DNA from: Rhodocollybia butyracea
Lineage: Eukaryota; Basidiomycota; Agaricomycetes; Agaricales; Omphalotaceae
Direction: 5' to 3'
Assembly: GCA_015501585.1 (NCBI GenBank)
Contig: JADNRY010000119.1
Coordinates: 62,001-126,000, forward strand
Length of the DNA: 64,000 nt
Below the pieces are notes generated by a model that worked only from the letters and a program-made list of their open reading frames with translations, was not told where the DNA came from and did no database searches. A program made the translations under genes and the position numbers. Within the stretch, counting starts at the first letter, position 1. Each line of letters opens with the position of its first letter. Positions 31,984 through 45,194 of this stretch are shown in pieces.

Positions 31984-33837
31984 CTGGATTGAAGAAATTC
32001 AAATGAAGCAAGAAGAAACTTGAAAGTCAAAGATAAACACGAGATAAAAACACGAGAGACAGCTCGTGACACAACTCACGCTCCACGCTCGGGCGCTAAC
32101 GCGAAGAAATTTCACGTTCGTGAATAGACACCCTCGCTAATCTTTTGCGAACAGGCTACTCGTTCGCATGTAAACACGCTCGCCGTCATTATGATGATTT
32201 CGAACACGAATTGAGTACGAGCTCGTGTCATTCAACTGACTTTCCAAGTAGCTTTGACATTTTCGGAGGAAATATACCTTCACTCTGCCACCGCCTGGCA
32301 CTGCCGCCACGACCAGTTAGCAGGGGAGCTCAAGAGGAAATCTCCTACTCTCAACCAGCTGCGAGCCCACCGCAAGAATCAACTATCATCAGTATTACTG
32401 TTGCACTTCTCTCCACGGATACGTTGCCCGTGGTGAGCTATGCGCACTGGTTTGAGTTGGAACTTAACAACCGCAGTGGGGAAAATCGAATTTCGGTCGT
32501 GGCTTGCATATCATTCAAACACAAGTTTAACCACATTCTCAAATCTTCACTAGATCCATAGCCGCACTCCGAAGTGAGCGTGAATGCTCAGATGCGAGTA
32601 TATGGACTCACAGAATTGTGGAACACGGTAGAGAAGCATGACCTCCGTAGCTCAAGTACTCATCTCATGACCCAGTAATTCTGGGCTACTATGGTCTAAC
32701 ACGTCGAGCTTTTCCAAGATCCCAGTCACGCTTGCACTGAGCCAACGTGTAATGTACGTTCCTTCTACACGCGGAATCGTTACTGTTGTGACCAGGGAGT
32801 GAATATATTTCGAGTTCTTATCTCGGTTCGATGGGGACATGGAGTCCCTCGATAGACGAGGGGCTTTCCTGTAGTGCTCAGGAACTTGAACAAGAGCCTC
32901 TATTTTTCGTGAATAGATATATGTTCTGATTCGTGATTGTTCGCAGATATGTGCAGCTTTATTTGAAAAACTAGTGCTACTTCGTACTGAATAATTTCGC
33001 CCCTTCCTTCCGCTTGTTTCTACGCTTGTTATTCTTTTTTTTCGGGACGAAGCAGGTACCGGCGGTGGGTCCATTATCCATCTCATCGTCCCCAGTGACC
33101 ACAGCAGTATCGACCGTTAATTACTACATCTCAGGTCCGTGTTAAGTACTTTTGTGGCTTTTGTCAGATAAACCGGATACTTATTCACCTCCCTCTGGAT
33201 GTATCTGGGACGAACCAAATCCAATGGATCGAATGTCACTTATGACTCATTCGCATACTCTGACTTGCTTTTTAGCCTGAGCCTGCGTCTAGAACTCTTG
33301 TCCACTGGGAAATTACGAGCCCTCCTCGCCATTTGATGAAGGTGGATGGTTGCTGTAAACGTTAGAAAAGACGCATAGGTAATAATCATTGACAGGAATC
33401 TGGTGCCTATCTGCAGTCTTTCCTTTTTATCGGCGGTTAACTCTTTGTGTGTCCATTTCCGAACTCTCGATTTGTTTTGGGTAGCGGCAAGAAGCCTCTG
33501 CACCAAACAGTCGCCTTCATGAAGGCATCATTCGTAAGAAAAGGTTGCAAGTACTGCTACAAAAAATTGAAGCGGAATCGGAGCAAGTATCAGCCGCTTG
33601 GAAGTCTTGATCTCCTATACTTTATCTTTTCCTGCGACCAACGCTAGGGCGGTAAATTGAGACTCATGTTTCTATGCATTCTGAGCATTCTGAGCTTTGT
33701 ATTTAAATTGAGCAGGCTGGCTAGCAGCGTTGTACTTCCGATCTTTTCAGGAAAGTCAACAACGAGAAGCTTCCCTCTGCATCGGCACAAATCTGACCGG
33801 CCCCTCCTTATATATCTGTAGTACCGGATGTTGTCAA
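31984..33837. other. Intergenic, MAK10 to DUF6533 copy B
   Basis: No gene recognised. The frames at 32145-32561 (plus) and 32652-33086 (minus) show no family features. 33200-33640 is related to about 54970-55060 and 62600-62790 (shared TCCATTTCC..AA, CAAGAAGCCTCTGCAC / CAAGGAATCTCTGCAC), i.e. the flank of the duplicated DUF6533 unit. Confidence 0.45.
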
Positions 33838-35636
33838 CTAGCACAGGTAAGCAGATACCACTGAACTCACCACAGGCACTAGTGTAGTCAACGGATCTAC
33901 CATATTGTCCACAATCTCCCATTCAATATCCTCGTCTTCGTTTTCAAGCTCGTCCGCATTATCCCATTGATTATAGTCCAATGGAGCCCCGATGTTACCA
34001 AGGAATCGGTTTTCAGCAAAATCAATCGTACTAAGTGGAGGGGCAGTTGTGTCGAAGGGGGCTTTACCAGAATGCTGGACAGTCTGGTTGGAGAAAGCAC
34101 GAAGGTTGAGGACAAAACGATTTATTAGGATGTTGGATAGGCTGGAAGAAGTTTGTTATCAGGTTATCAGAAAAGCAAGCGTGAATGATAAACATACACT
34201 TCGAGACACGGGTTGATGGTGTCTGCTACTAGTTCCCATGTATTTGACGACTAGACCATGCAGCATTTTCAAGCTGTCATCCTTCCACTATCCTCCAGAA
34301 ATATGGTAAACTTACTGTGTAGATGGATGCCTGTGTGGGAGGTTAGAAGGAGCAATATACAAAGTTAAATAGGACTCACCACTCCAAAAGCAGTATCAAT
34401 ACCTGCAATTATGAAGATGGTGCTAAAATAGGCAATACTCCGTTCGAGACTGTCATAGAAACTTCAATAAGGAACTTACAAGAAGTATAGAGTGCCTAGA
34501 CATAAATACACCTTAGTACTGCCTTGGTGGTGCTGTAATAGACGTTTCACTTACCATCACACAGAACAACCTCCGCGATGCTATAGATACCAGATTTTCG
34601 GGATTCTATGATGTGATGAGCAGTTTGGACCAAAGTCAAGATGAAGATGATACTGTCAAAAGCCAATTGGAGGAGAGGAGAAATAATGGTCACTAAGATG
34701 TAGATTGATTGACCTGAAGTAATCTTGCCAGTCAACAAAACACTCACAGCTGGCAGTGAAAAGATAGAGTAATCAATACAACAGAAAGATAGGAGGAAGG
34801 AATGTGCTGACATTCCGGTCTCCAAGACATTACCAGTGTTGTGATCTAAACATGGTGCGAATGGTTCCAAGTGCGTTCCTTGGCTGGTGCTTACAGAAAA
34901 TGAGGACAACATCTACATGGAACAACACAACCTGAATGTGGAACTTCAGACTTGCAATAAAGGGCGTACCAGGATACCACTGATGACATCCACAATAATG
35001 AATGGGCAGAGCAGAATAAGCAGTGATCGCTTCTGACGAAAGAGTGCATACACCCTCAGGATGGAAAGTACTATGGGGAGCGACAACTCTCAGTCGAGCT
35101 ATTTCGTGACCCGGCAATGAAGATGACACACATTTCATTGTTGCGTCGTTAGTACTAGAAAAAACGCGCCCTACAAGGATCAGATCTCTACAGCTACGCA
35201 TAGTAATCATATACTGAGTCAGGTGCGCTGCAAGCAAATACAAAGGGAAACTAACCTTGTATTTGTCAAAGTTTGTCCAGGAAGCGCGAGGTTTCCAGCC
35301 AGAAAGAGAATTTGGTGCAGCAGCAAGCTGTAGCGACTCAGAATAAATATCACAGAACTGCCAGTCAGTCGACGGGACCATATCAATCGAAGTTCGGAAG
35401 GGAGTGTGAGGAAGAAGTCATAAAAAAATAAAACTGTAGTACAAAGTATGAGCGAGATACATTCACTCTTGGACAAGAGAATAATCTAACCAGAAGAAGA
35501 TAGTGTCGTGTAGTTGTCCAACCTAGAATTACAATGTAATATGACATGATGATCTATGTACAGCGAATTGCTCAACGTACTGGAAAAATATGATTTCGAA
35601 TTCAGTGATGGCCTGATCACTGGAAGAGCCTGACAT
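33838..35636 (-). CDS. DUF6533-type seven-helix membrane protein, copy B
   Basis: It starts MSGSSSDQAITEFEII at 35636 and ends ...DPLTTLVPVVSSVVSAYLC at 33838, with several short introns. The first intron splits Y|VGQLHDTIFFW. The signature FFYDFFLTLPSELRLIWSRR, then TGSSVIFILSRYS (about 35290-35440), marks the DUF6533 N-terminal domain found across Agaricomycetes. Further hydrophobic segments follow (RVYALFRQKRSLLILLCPFI, then CCIDYSIFSLPAVSVLL, then AFDSIIFILTLVQTA). The cytosolic tail is acidic (LDYNQWDNADELENEDEDIE). The function is unknown; the layout resembles a seven-helix receptor. A close paralog lies at 55277-57293, and fragments at 5951 and 11400. Confidence 0.75.
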
Positions 35637-36640
35637 GGCGGCGAAAAAGGAGAGTGCTAATCCTCAATTTTCTGAGACATATGTATAAGTACTAGCAGCC
35701 TGAGGGTCACTGCCAGAACACAGGGGTAGATCAGTAAGTGTATGCAGAATGGTGGTTGATGCAATATCTGCAACTCTCATCAGTCATTCGTCACTTATTG
35801 TTCATCTTCAAATGATGATTTGGCAAGCAACAGTGTCTTAACGGGAGTTGAACTTGTTGCTGACTGCGTTGCCAGGAGGGCCAATCGCGCGGTGTTGGTA
35901 TAATTTTTTGGCGCTCTTGTTGCTCCTGTGAACTGTAATGTTAAGAAGCGATTATTAATGCCTACCGATTCTCGAGAGGGACGTCTATGGCGGTTTGTAC
36001 TGGTACCTATAATACTTGTTCTGACTCGGATACTGGTAAAACACAGGTCCAGACTACTTCCTCGACGCCTTCTCAAGATTCCCTCGCCGTGGAACGATTG
36101 ATGATGTCCGGAGCTTCGATGGAGAAGTAGGAGTTGTGTGATCGGAGACTCTGAAGTAATAAAGTCTTGATCACATTTCGCCCGAGTCGATAAAGACTTG
36201 TAGCCCATAGAGTGGATGATCATCTAGCTACCAGGTACATACGTACCTGGCACCAGTGCAAAGTTTGACCGGGGTCTTGTCAAAAGATAACCCTACATAA
36301 TGATCGGATAACAAAAACCCGGATCGAATAGTCATATTAGTGATATCACTTCAACTGTCAACACTGTCCTAAGGAACAATTCACGGATCTTCAAGAAAAA
36401 ATGGGAATATCGCTGACGAGGTACAGCACGTTGCATGTGTAGCTGAGGCACTAGCAACTTGAGGCCTGAGGTTTCAGGTCGCCGGTATGTCGTGGCTAGT
36501 AAAGAAATAGTGGAGCCCAGATCCAGGTAATAGAGGAATAATCTATGTCAGGAATGGTAGTGAACAAAAAGCCAGAAGACAGAGAAAGACGCGTCTGACT
36601 CACGCGCAAGCGCTATTCGTAGTACTTAAACAGTTTTCCA
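35637..36640. other. Spacer between DUF6533 copy B and repeat block A
   Basis: No recognised gene. A 142-codon minus-strand frame at 35795-36223 is basic and serine-rich without family motifs and could be chance. Confidence 0.4.
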
Positions 36641-36649
36641 GGATACTTT

Positions 36650-38600
36650 CTTCGAACAAATACTCTTACTGCGCTCTTACTTGCTCCTCTATCTATCCTG
36701 ACATTTTCACTGCCACCAGCTATAATGATGCCGATTCGGAGGACAAGGGCCCACATCGATGATGCAATGATAGCCCTTGGGTTAAAAAGCAACCAGGCTT
36801 GGTATAGTAGATACACGATGATATCATATTTATCACTCGGCCAATGATCCCCGTGCTCAACTTGGTCGCAAATGAGCATGACTATTGAATATCGAAACGA
36901 GTGTGTGGACTTGATACAATAGTAAGGCAAGTGTCTCTCCGTCACGTGGCCACGGTAGTTTGCTCATGTCTGGGTCATCCAGTCATGGTCGGGACAGCTC
37001 CTAGTTTCTTCAAGCTACTGAACTGATACAATGTGTAATTTAGCCGTACCCCGGCACCTCCTGGCGGACGTCCCATATGTTTAGTGTAGAAATGTGTCGA
37101 TAATCGACGAGCCTTCCTAGAGTGTCTTGACGCTCTCAAGCTTGGAGTGGAAAGTAAGCCTTCGGGCAATGCTGTCCATGTGTCCATGTTCATCTCCTCA
37201 ACGTCGACATCATCAGTGGTCAAGTCAATGGCTGCAACTTGAGTTGACGTTTCAGAAGTTGCTCAGGCTACCGGCCTCGGACACCGGGTCCTATGCATTC
37301 CTCAACTGGTACTTCCCGACCACATGATATCGAACCGCAACTTTGAGCTCTTGAACAGTCCCATTCGATTTGAGGAATATATCAAAGGTGGTTCGGACTC
37401 CGGTACCACGACAGGGTAATGCGAGTGCTGGAGTAGAAGGTCTGTAACATCGGCAGTTCCATTTAGCGCACCAACAGTGCCGAAATATGAGACTCGGTCA
37501 AGGATATTCCAACTTCGCGTCTTGGAGGTTCAACGTTCAGTGAGCGAATGGCTTTGATGGTTCTAGTCAACGCGGAGGAAGTGTACACGGTGTCTTGAGC
37601 CTCGCAGTACGTGTCGTTCACTACATCCCCGAAGGTCCTATAGAGCTGATAGAGGTTGACCGACATGAGTTAACAGTAGTAACAGTAATGAAAGAAAGCG
37701 AGGAAATTTCCCGCTCTGTGATGGAAAAGACTAAACTTTAAAGGTCACAAGATTATAGCGATAAAATTTGGAGACAACAAGTGCACTAGATAGATGGATG
37801 CATGCGCCATATTTCGTGTCATCCCTGGGATAGTTCCAGATTTGTGTTTGTCGGGTTTCGAGCTGCTGCTTTTGCGCCTGAACCGGGATGGGCTAAATGT
37901 TGTTGAGACTTTGCAGACAGGGGTTCCTTCCTTTATAATGCAAAATACGCGAAAACAATGGCTACATCTCGACTGGTCAGAAGGAAAGTAAAGACAAGTG
38001 GCTGATAAGCATAGTACCCAAGGCTAGCTCGACAGCCTAGCATAGCATGACCTCCCCAGCTGTTTGACGCGAGGACTAACCACAAATAAACCAAAGAACG
38101 AGTTAGTTCTCCATGACGCGTCGATAACGCGAATAAGCGCGCAAACCTGTTCAGCCCAGGCGCTTCCCACATACATTTTGCCGTGCAGCTGATGCGTGGT
38201 GCGTGCTGGGTGATCTCACCAGTACTGGTGTTCTGCCAGATTTAACTGGATTGCTTCGTCCCGGCCACTGGACTACGAAGGACGATCTTGCAAAGGATTA
38301 CATTTATTTACCACAATAAATAAGAATTTTTCTCATTTGGTCTATTACCGGTGGCACTTAACCGACACCTTTTGCGACGTTTTTCAATAATTCCTACTAT
38401 CTCGACCAACCTTGACTGCGGGCACAAAAAACAGTTGTACTATGTCTTCTTAAAGAGAAAAACCAGGGTCTTATCTGGCATGGCAGATATCAGAGAACAC
38501 TGTTCCCGACTCAGGGCCCCTGGAAATCCATCAGCACCAATAGTTGTGCGGGTTTCGTGATATGCTTGCTTAGAATATGGAGGGAAGCTTCTCCTAGAAG
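36650..38600. repeat. Repeat block A (low-copy, diverged)
   Basis: It is related to block B (42370-44708 plus 53249-54870) and block C (59520-62560). Shared pieces include GACAGCTCCTAGTTTC (B: GACAGCCCCAAGTTTC), AACTTTGAGC.CTTGAACA, GTTTCGAGCTGCTGCTTTTG, GAATAAGCGCGCAAACC and TTAACTGGATTGCTTCGTCC. On the minus strand 37463-37666 reads MSVNLYQLYRTFGDV, and block B has a similar MSINLYQPYGTFGDV with stops. That suggests one ancestral gene now mostly decayed. I do not recognise its family. Confidence 0.6.
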
Positions 38601-38856
38601 TGGCCTACTCACCATTTGACTCAAACTTTCAAACTGTCAAATATACTCAGGTAGGAGCGGAATAGAGCTACCAGCTCTATACCCATGGCTGTCACATCTT
38701 GGTCCATTACTGTTCAGAGACCAAAGTTCAAACCTTCGATCTGCAAGAGTCAAGACTGCATTACTGTATCATTTCAAGCACTCAAGAAAAATTCAAAGCC
38801 AGAATTCAAAAGAAAAATATACAGTATGACGCGCCTGAGTGGCTAAAGCGGAGTTA

Positions 38857-38940
38857 GGATTGAGGTGGAGTGTGGTTGGAGTGAGGGTTGAGGTGGAGTG
38901 AGGTTGGAGTTAGGATTGAGATGGAGTAAAGTTGAATGGT
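38857..38940. repeat. 28-bp tandem repeat, three units
   Basis: Units at 38857-38884, 38885-38912 and 38913-38940 share the pattern GG.TTGAG.TGGAGT.....TTG. The first two are about 90% identical and the third is more diverged. It is a minisatellite-like array with no further sign of function. Confidence 0.7.
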
Positions 38941-39445
38941 AAAATGGAGCTGCACTCCGCTTACATTTTTGGCCAGGAGTTGTGACCAGGAGCCAGTGAA
39001 AATAATCATTATTGGAGTCCTTACTTTGTACAAATAAATCATACCCTGCCGGAGGACGAGTCCTCATAATGCTGTAACAATGTCAAGAGTCAAACTTTAT
39101 TGCCTTCGGCAGGCTCTTCCTTACTGATGTAACATACATGGATCAAAAATGTCAAATGGAAGTTGGACCTGCTGATATCCGACGCTCCGTTTGTCATACA
39201 AGGGAACCATCTTGCACATTATTATAGTATTATTGCTGTAGGAAGATTATGCTTGCCATGTCAACGTGTGAACTTGGATTCCATTAATTCCATCCCCAAC
39301 CCAGGTAATGTTGCAATAACGAAGGTATTTTCTGACGTCAAATTGGCACAGAGGTGTGAGTAAATACCTTCCATACCAGTATTTCACAAGCGAAACGCCC
39401 TTGTATAAAAACCCTCTTCCAGTGTAGCTGATCACCGCAACCAAA

Positions 39446-41891
39446 ATGACAATATTTGGATTTACCGCACTTGCTGTACTATTGACTATCGCATTAGCCT
39501 CCCCTTCTCCCCTCATCCATTCCCGGGATAATAACGTGCCCATCATCGATCTAGGATATGCAAAGTATCAAGGCGCCTTTGACTCACTTAACAATGTCAC
39601 CAGTTATCTTGGTATGCGGTACGCCGCGCCACCCGTTGGTTGGTTCTTTCCATAAACTATGACGAGATGCTAAGAATATGATACCTCTGTAGGTGAATTA
39701 CGCTTCAGAGCCCCTCAAGCCCCTGCCAACAACACTACTATTGTCCAGGAAGCTAACACGGAACCTATACCATGCTTTCAAGCGCCTATGGGCTCAGCTC
39801 CCACCAACCCTCTCGAAGCGATGAACAAAAGACAAATGGTAACGGAAACTGATGATTGCTTGTTCTTGAAGTGAGTTCTACCCATCCTTTACCTATCTAT
39901 GATATACTTATCTGTTGATGCATTTCCAAGCACTTACTTCCCTGGGGACAGCATTCCAACTACGCCTTTGCCAGTCTTAGTTTGGATTCATGGCGGAGGG
40001 TATTAAATTAAAATTTGTCTTGGCTGCCGAAGCTGAACATATTTCTTCAGTTATGCCTTTGGCGACGCTGCTATGTATCCCGGTTCTGATATAATAACTG
40101 AGGCCCATAATGAAATAGTGCTAGTTATTATACAATACAGACTAGGCGTTTTCGGTTCGTGCGCATCGAGGCATCTTTTATCTCTCTCTCAAATATAGTC
40201 TTCACTTGATAGGTTTCCTTGCAGGATCAGAAGTCAAAGAAAATGGGAGCCTCAATGCTGGATTGCGTCGGTCTGATCTACTACCTATTTCCACGACGTG
40301 ACTGATAGTTGGTTGGATGTAGTTGACCAAGATTTCGCACTACGTTGGGTACAATCGCATGTCAGTATCATTCTTTTTTTCTACCGAAGTTGGTTCTGAT
40401 ACTTGCTGTATAATCTAGATCTCCAAGTTTGGTGGGGATCCAACGAAGGTGACAATCTGGGGGGAGAGCGCAGGTTTGGATGCCTTTGCCTCCGATCATA
40501 TTTGCACCACCTGATTGACCACTTACAGGTGCTGGATCTGTAATACAACACATTGTGGCTCAGGATGGACAGACTTCCCCACAGCTATTTCGAGGAGCTA
40601 TAACAAGCTCGACTTTTTTACCATCCCAATATTTGTACAATGATACTATTCCCGAGGTATACTCTTACTTGGGCACCAATATCCTAGAAGCTAACAATAA
40701 TCTTGATGCTTAGTTACTATACTCTGAAGTTGTTGCTCAAACAAAGTTTGTTCACCTTTCCGTCTAGATATAGAATCTGTCCTGATCCTTTTTCTCCAGT
40801 TGCACTTCTGCAACTAGTGCTTTGGCCTGCCTCCGATCCGTGGATGCCAATGCCCTTGGTAAAATCAATGTAAACATCAGTTCCGGAGGTTTCTTTGGAA
40901 CTTTTATTTTCGCGCCAGTAGTAGACGGATCTTTCATCCGACAACGTCCTACGGAATCCTTGAAGCAAGGGAAAGTCAATGGAGTAAACCAAAATAGTTT
41001 CCCACTTTATCCATATTCTGACCAAATCTACCCAGAAAGCACTCCTTTCCATCACCAATACAAATGAAGGCAACATTTTTGTGAACCAGACTGACCCAAT
41101 GAGCGCATCCATCTACTCCAGCATGCTCTTCCCCAAATTCGGTCCACAGCAAGCCAACCAGAGTGCTCAGCTCTACGAGGATTTAGGTATGCCGATCGAG
41201 CAAAATAACTTAATCATGGGCGAATGTAAGGATTTTCCGCGCTGTTTTCTTAAGTGATACTTTGCTGATCGAGAAATGGACAGCAATTTTTATTTGTCCT
41301 ACATTTTATCTCTTGGGTGCTTTTCCGGGAAGCTCATGGAAGGTATGTATGCATATGTTGATCCGACACAAACCTCATATTGGCCAACTTGAATAGGGAC
41401 AATTTGGTATGTACAAGAACAAAAAAAATTTAATATGATACTAACATATTTACTAGCAATCCCTCCCGCACATCACGCGCAAGATGTTTTTTACTATTTC
41501 CCCAGGTAAGATAGCATGCAGTGGCTTGGTGCGCATAAAGATTCTCAAAGTATAGTATAGTGCAGGACCTCCACCCTTTAACAACACCCAATTCCTTGAG
41601 GCATTCCAAGGAGGCTTCATGGCGTTTGTGGTTTCGCAGAACCCTAATGACATGATAGCACCAACCATTACACCTTCTTGGAAGCTTTACTCAGAAGACA
41701 ACACCCAAATGCTATTTAATAAAACTGCTGATAATAAAACTAATATTCAAGTCACCCCCATTGACAACGCCCAACTTTCACGATGCGAGTACGTCAAACT
41801 TTTCTTTCAGGGTGCACTTCGATTTACTCCGACCGGTGTACAGTTTCTGGGAGAGTGTTGGGGCACTGACAGGGCAATAAAGATGCAATAA
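39446..41891 (+). CDS. Secreted type-B carboxylesterase/lipase
   Basis: The start MTIFGFTALAVLLTIALASPS is a signal peptide. About eleven exons; the first junctions checked in frame are 39446-39638, 39693-39870, 39952-39999 and 40051-40154. Family motifs appear in order: YLGMRYAAPPVGELRF; DDCLFLNI; VLVWIHGGGYAFG (oxyanion hole); VLVIIQYRLGVFGFLAG; DQDFALRWVQSHISKFGGDP; and VTIWGESAG with the nucleophile Ser. The C-terminal exon ends ...LGECWGTDRAIKMQ. Several NxT/S sites fit a secreted glycoprotein. It hydrolyses esters or lipids outside the cell; the substrate is unknown. It lies alone between blocks A and B. One intron uses a GTCGGT donor. Confidence 0.87.
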
Positions 41892-42369
41892 ACCAGGCAT
41901 TCTGCCGGCATCTTTCTCTGCTTTGTTATGGGGCCGTTGTCGTACTTATTGTGCCAAGGACTCCTTGCTATACGAGGATAATTATTTCGGACAGCCCTGT
42001 ATTTAGCGACGACCCCTTTTACCTACCTACCTACCTTAATAATACTTTTTTCTTTTTCATTTAGCAATCTAGCTGAGGTCACAAATCCAGCAGTGCCGAA
42101 CCTTTAGGTTTCAAGTTGGCTTCCTACATACTATACATGAATGATGAATTGAAGTGAGCTATATTTGGTCAAGTCTTGCCTTAATGAGGCAACCCTTTTT
42201 GAATGTGTGGAGTGTGGCAACTGGCGACGACTCTGATATTAATATACAACTTGTTATCACAAGTAGTACCGTGAAAATAAATATTCCCTCGTGATAGCAA
42301 GAGAGGTCACAATTATAAATACCTTGCTATTGCTAAGTTTAACCACCCAGGTGGGCATCAGGACTCGAT
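41892..42369. other. Spacer downstream of the carboxylesterase
   Basis: No gene or repeat recognised, apart from a short CTAC repeat (CTACCTACCTAC) near 42020. Confidence 0.4.
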
Positions 42370-44708
42370 GTTTTCACTGCCGGTGGCAGCTACAATGACG
42401 CTGACGACAATTTCGTATCATGAAATGAATCGGCCGTTGATCATCGTGAAGCTTTGTCTTTCTCCGTCGCCGCCATCTGGACCCACTCCTGGCAGATACG
42501 ATTGTATAATTTCGGCGAGGAAAAGCCCGGAAACAGGATAGGCTTGGTGTGTTATCGATCGTGCTATACATGATAATATGCTCAACTTGTCGCGTCCAGA
42601 ACATGAATTCTCGGAGGCGAATGTATGGACTTGATGCCTTGGATAGTAACGTATGGGTTTCTCTCGCTTCGTTTGACCACCGTAGTTCAGCGTTTAGCAT
42701 TGATCTCATGCCCAGGTCCATAGTGGTTGGGACAGCCCCAAGTTTCAGGCTTAGCACGGGAATAAAATCTGTCGGTAATCGACGAGCCTTCCTAGAGCGC
42801 TTTGAGGTTTTTCAAGAAGTTTGTTGTTCGAAATGAAAAGTATGTTGTCCCACGAAGCAAACGTACTCGTTTGTAGGACTATTGTGATTTAATTGATAGT
42901 ATCCAATGGTTACTGCGGTTACCTCTTTAGTTTCTACTTCTTCGCAATGAGTATCTCCACCCCTTTCTCCTTCGCTGTTTCACCTCCGTCTCGTTCGAAT
43001 TTTTCGCTCTTACGGTTTCCTAATTAGCGAAGCACTAGAAGCGGAGGGTCCGTATTCATATCCTCATTAACACTGAGTTGTTTTGGTCATTAGCCGTTGT
43101 AAAGGCCATAATCGATGTTCAAGAAGCCCCTTGGGAGCAAGAAACGCGCAGGATCCCTGCTCAAACCGTTTCCTGGGAAGACGAGGGTTTCCGAGGTTGC
43201 GTTGAAACAACGAGATAGCATGTAATGGGTGCTAGAAAATCATGTCTGAGAAATCTGTGTATCGTAACCAGATTATTGAGAAAACACGAACTGATATAAA
43301 AGCTTCTAGGGCTCAGGCTTTGTTCTTTTGTTTTTCTTCGATGTAAACGCGTCGATCATTTGAGTCCATCAGCTCAACCAACGATGCCAGCATCATTTGA
43401 GTTACATTAAATTCGCCTAGACTGCGTCGTCTGAGGCTTAGCTTTCGTGCTTCCGATTCACCCCCACAAAAGGCCTCTGGCAAGTCAATAGTGAGATTTT
43501 CCGAATGTTACGTGGTACGTAGTTATCATACAGCCTCACGCGTATTACATCCCATGGATTGCGAAGGAGCCTGAGCCTGGAGGAGAGGCATTCTTACTTT
43601 TCGTATATACCACCGTATCTTGACCTCGAGGAGAGATTTCCAAACGGCCATTTTGGATGACAGCAGCGATGACTTGTCGTTTAGAGCCGACTGCAGGGAA
43701 TCAGGGTAGAGTCAGCAGTGCTCACGAGATGTAGATTGAAGAACGCGTACGTCTGCATATGTAGCTTGGAAACGCCACACTGTGCCTATGAATCAGTTCA
43801 TCGGGTGAGGTAATACTAGTTTTCGGTAGTACTCACCGGCCCAGACACCATATCCCTGTTCATGAAAAAAATTCTCGCTCGCTATATCGACTTGTCCCAA
43901 CTCGGAACTTTGAGCACTTGAACATTCCCTATTCGACTTGAGCAATATACATACAGCTGCATTGGGCTCCGGTAGTACGACGAGGTGATGTGGGCTCGGG
44001 AGTGGAACGGTCTGTACCGGAATTCTCATTACCATGTAGTGCGTCACCAGCGCTGGAAGCAAGAGATATTGCACAGTCATCGGCTGAAGATAAAGACTGG
44101 TCCAAGGGTGTTCTACCTTCGTGTCTTTGAGGTCCAGCAATTGAATCATGTAAGGCTTTGGAAATAGTAGTGGTTCTAGTCGAAGTGAGTGCGGAGGAAG
44201 TGTGCGCAGTATAAGCGGTAGTGACAGCGTCGCAGTACATGTTGTACATCCCCGAAGGTCCCATAGGGTTGATAGAGGTTGATCGACATTGGTTAACCAA
44301 GGGCAAGAAAGGGAGGGACTCTGATGGAAAAGACTACGAAAGGTTTATTCAAAAGACTAGAGTGATAGAATTGGAGATAACAAGCGCACCGTGCCATGCG
44401 CCATGTCCTGCATTCTCGCCTTATCCTGGCAAAGTCGTGGTGCACCTTCCGCATTTGTGAGCGAACAGGGTAGGATGGTCGGCCGGGTTTTGAGCTGTTA
44501 CCTTCGTGCTTGAACCGGGATGAGCCGAAGGTACAGTTTCGTCGAGACTCTGGAGACGCATCTCGACTCCGGTCAGAAAGAAAAGACAAGTGGCTGATTC
44601 AGATAAGCATACTTAAGGCTAGTTCAACAGCGCATGAGTTCTCCTACTATTTGACGCGAGGACTAGCCACAAATAACCAGATCCTGAACGAAGTCTGTTT
44701 TCCATGAG
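42370..44708. repeat. Repeat block B, left part
   Basis: It is homologous to block A and block C. 43080-43690 matches 59520-60125 in the same orientation (e.g. ACACGAACTGATATAA.AGC, GGCAAGTCAATAGTGAGATT, CCAAACGGCCATTTTGGATG). 43790-44300 matches 60360-60760 in inverted orientation. Minus-strand frames are interrupted by stops. The block is cut at 44708/53258 by the TIR element. Confidence 0.62.
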
Positions 44709-44717
44709 GTAGTTCGC
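44709..44717. repeat. Left 9-bp target-site duplication of the MULE
   Basis: GTAGTTCGC, identical to 53249-53257. Nine base pairs is the usual Mutator/MULE duplication length. Confidence 0.93.
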
Positions 44718-44860
44718 GGAAAGCGTGGCTGCACAAAACTTCGTAATGCGCGACGCATAAGCGATAGGGTAATGTCATTTACTAAAGGCGTGTGTAAGAA
44801 TTTCTCAAGAGCAGGTGACAGACAGATAACAGACAGATAAGATTTTATTTAGATAAGATT
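44718..44860 (+). repeat. Left terminal inverted repeat of the MULE
   Basis: It aligns with the reverse complement of 53118-53248: GCACAAAACTTCGTAA, then TAAGCGATAG.GTAATG, then AAGAGCAGGTGACAGA, then ATTTAGATAAGAT. The left copy has an extra 10-bp duplication of the CAGACAGATA unit. Confidence 0.92.
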
Positions 44861-45194
44861 GTTCTACCGTCGCGTCGCGTCATTAATCGCACAATCAGTT
44901 AGGCGCGCTCTCCGCTCTTTAGCCGCAGTTCCTTGGATTGACAGGACGCTTCTCTTCTCCAGATATCACAAAATAAAAACCTGTCAACCGTCCCCAAAAG
45001 ATCGCAATCTAAGGGCCCGATACCGGAGGGAAACGCTCCTGCAGAATGCTTTATAGGCGTCATTTGGGGCTCTGTTTTCCCCCATTCTTTTCTCTTTTCT
45101 ATCCTCTCGCTTTCTTGAAACCTTGCGTTCTCGTCCTCTCGCTTTCTCACTTTCTCACTCTTGCTCTCATTTATTCCGTCCATCTGCTCGAAAA

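Noticed and set aside
38825..38860. tRNA-like text GCGCCTGAGTGGCTAAAGCG, resembling a tRNA D-arm
   Set aside because: No anticodon arm, T-arm or acceptor pairing follows; the sequence runs straight into the 28-bp tandem repeat.
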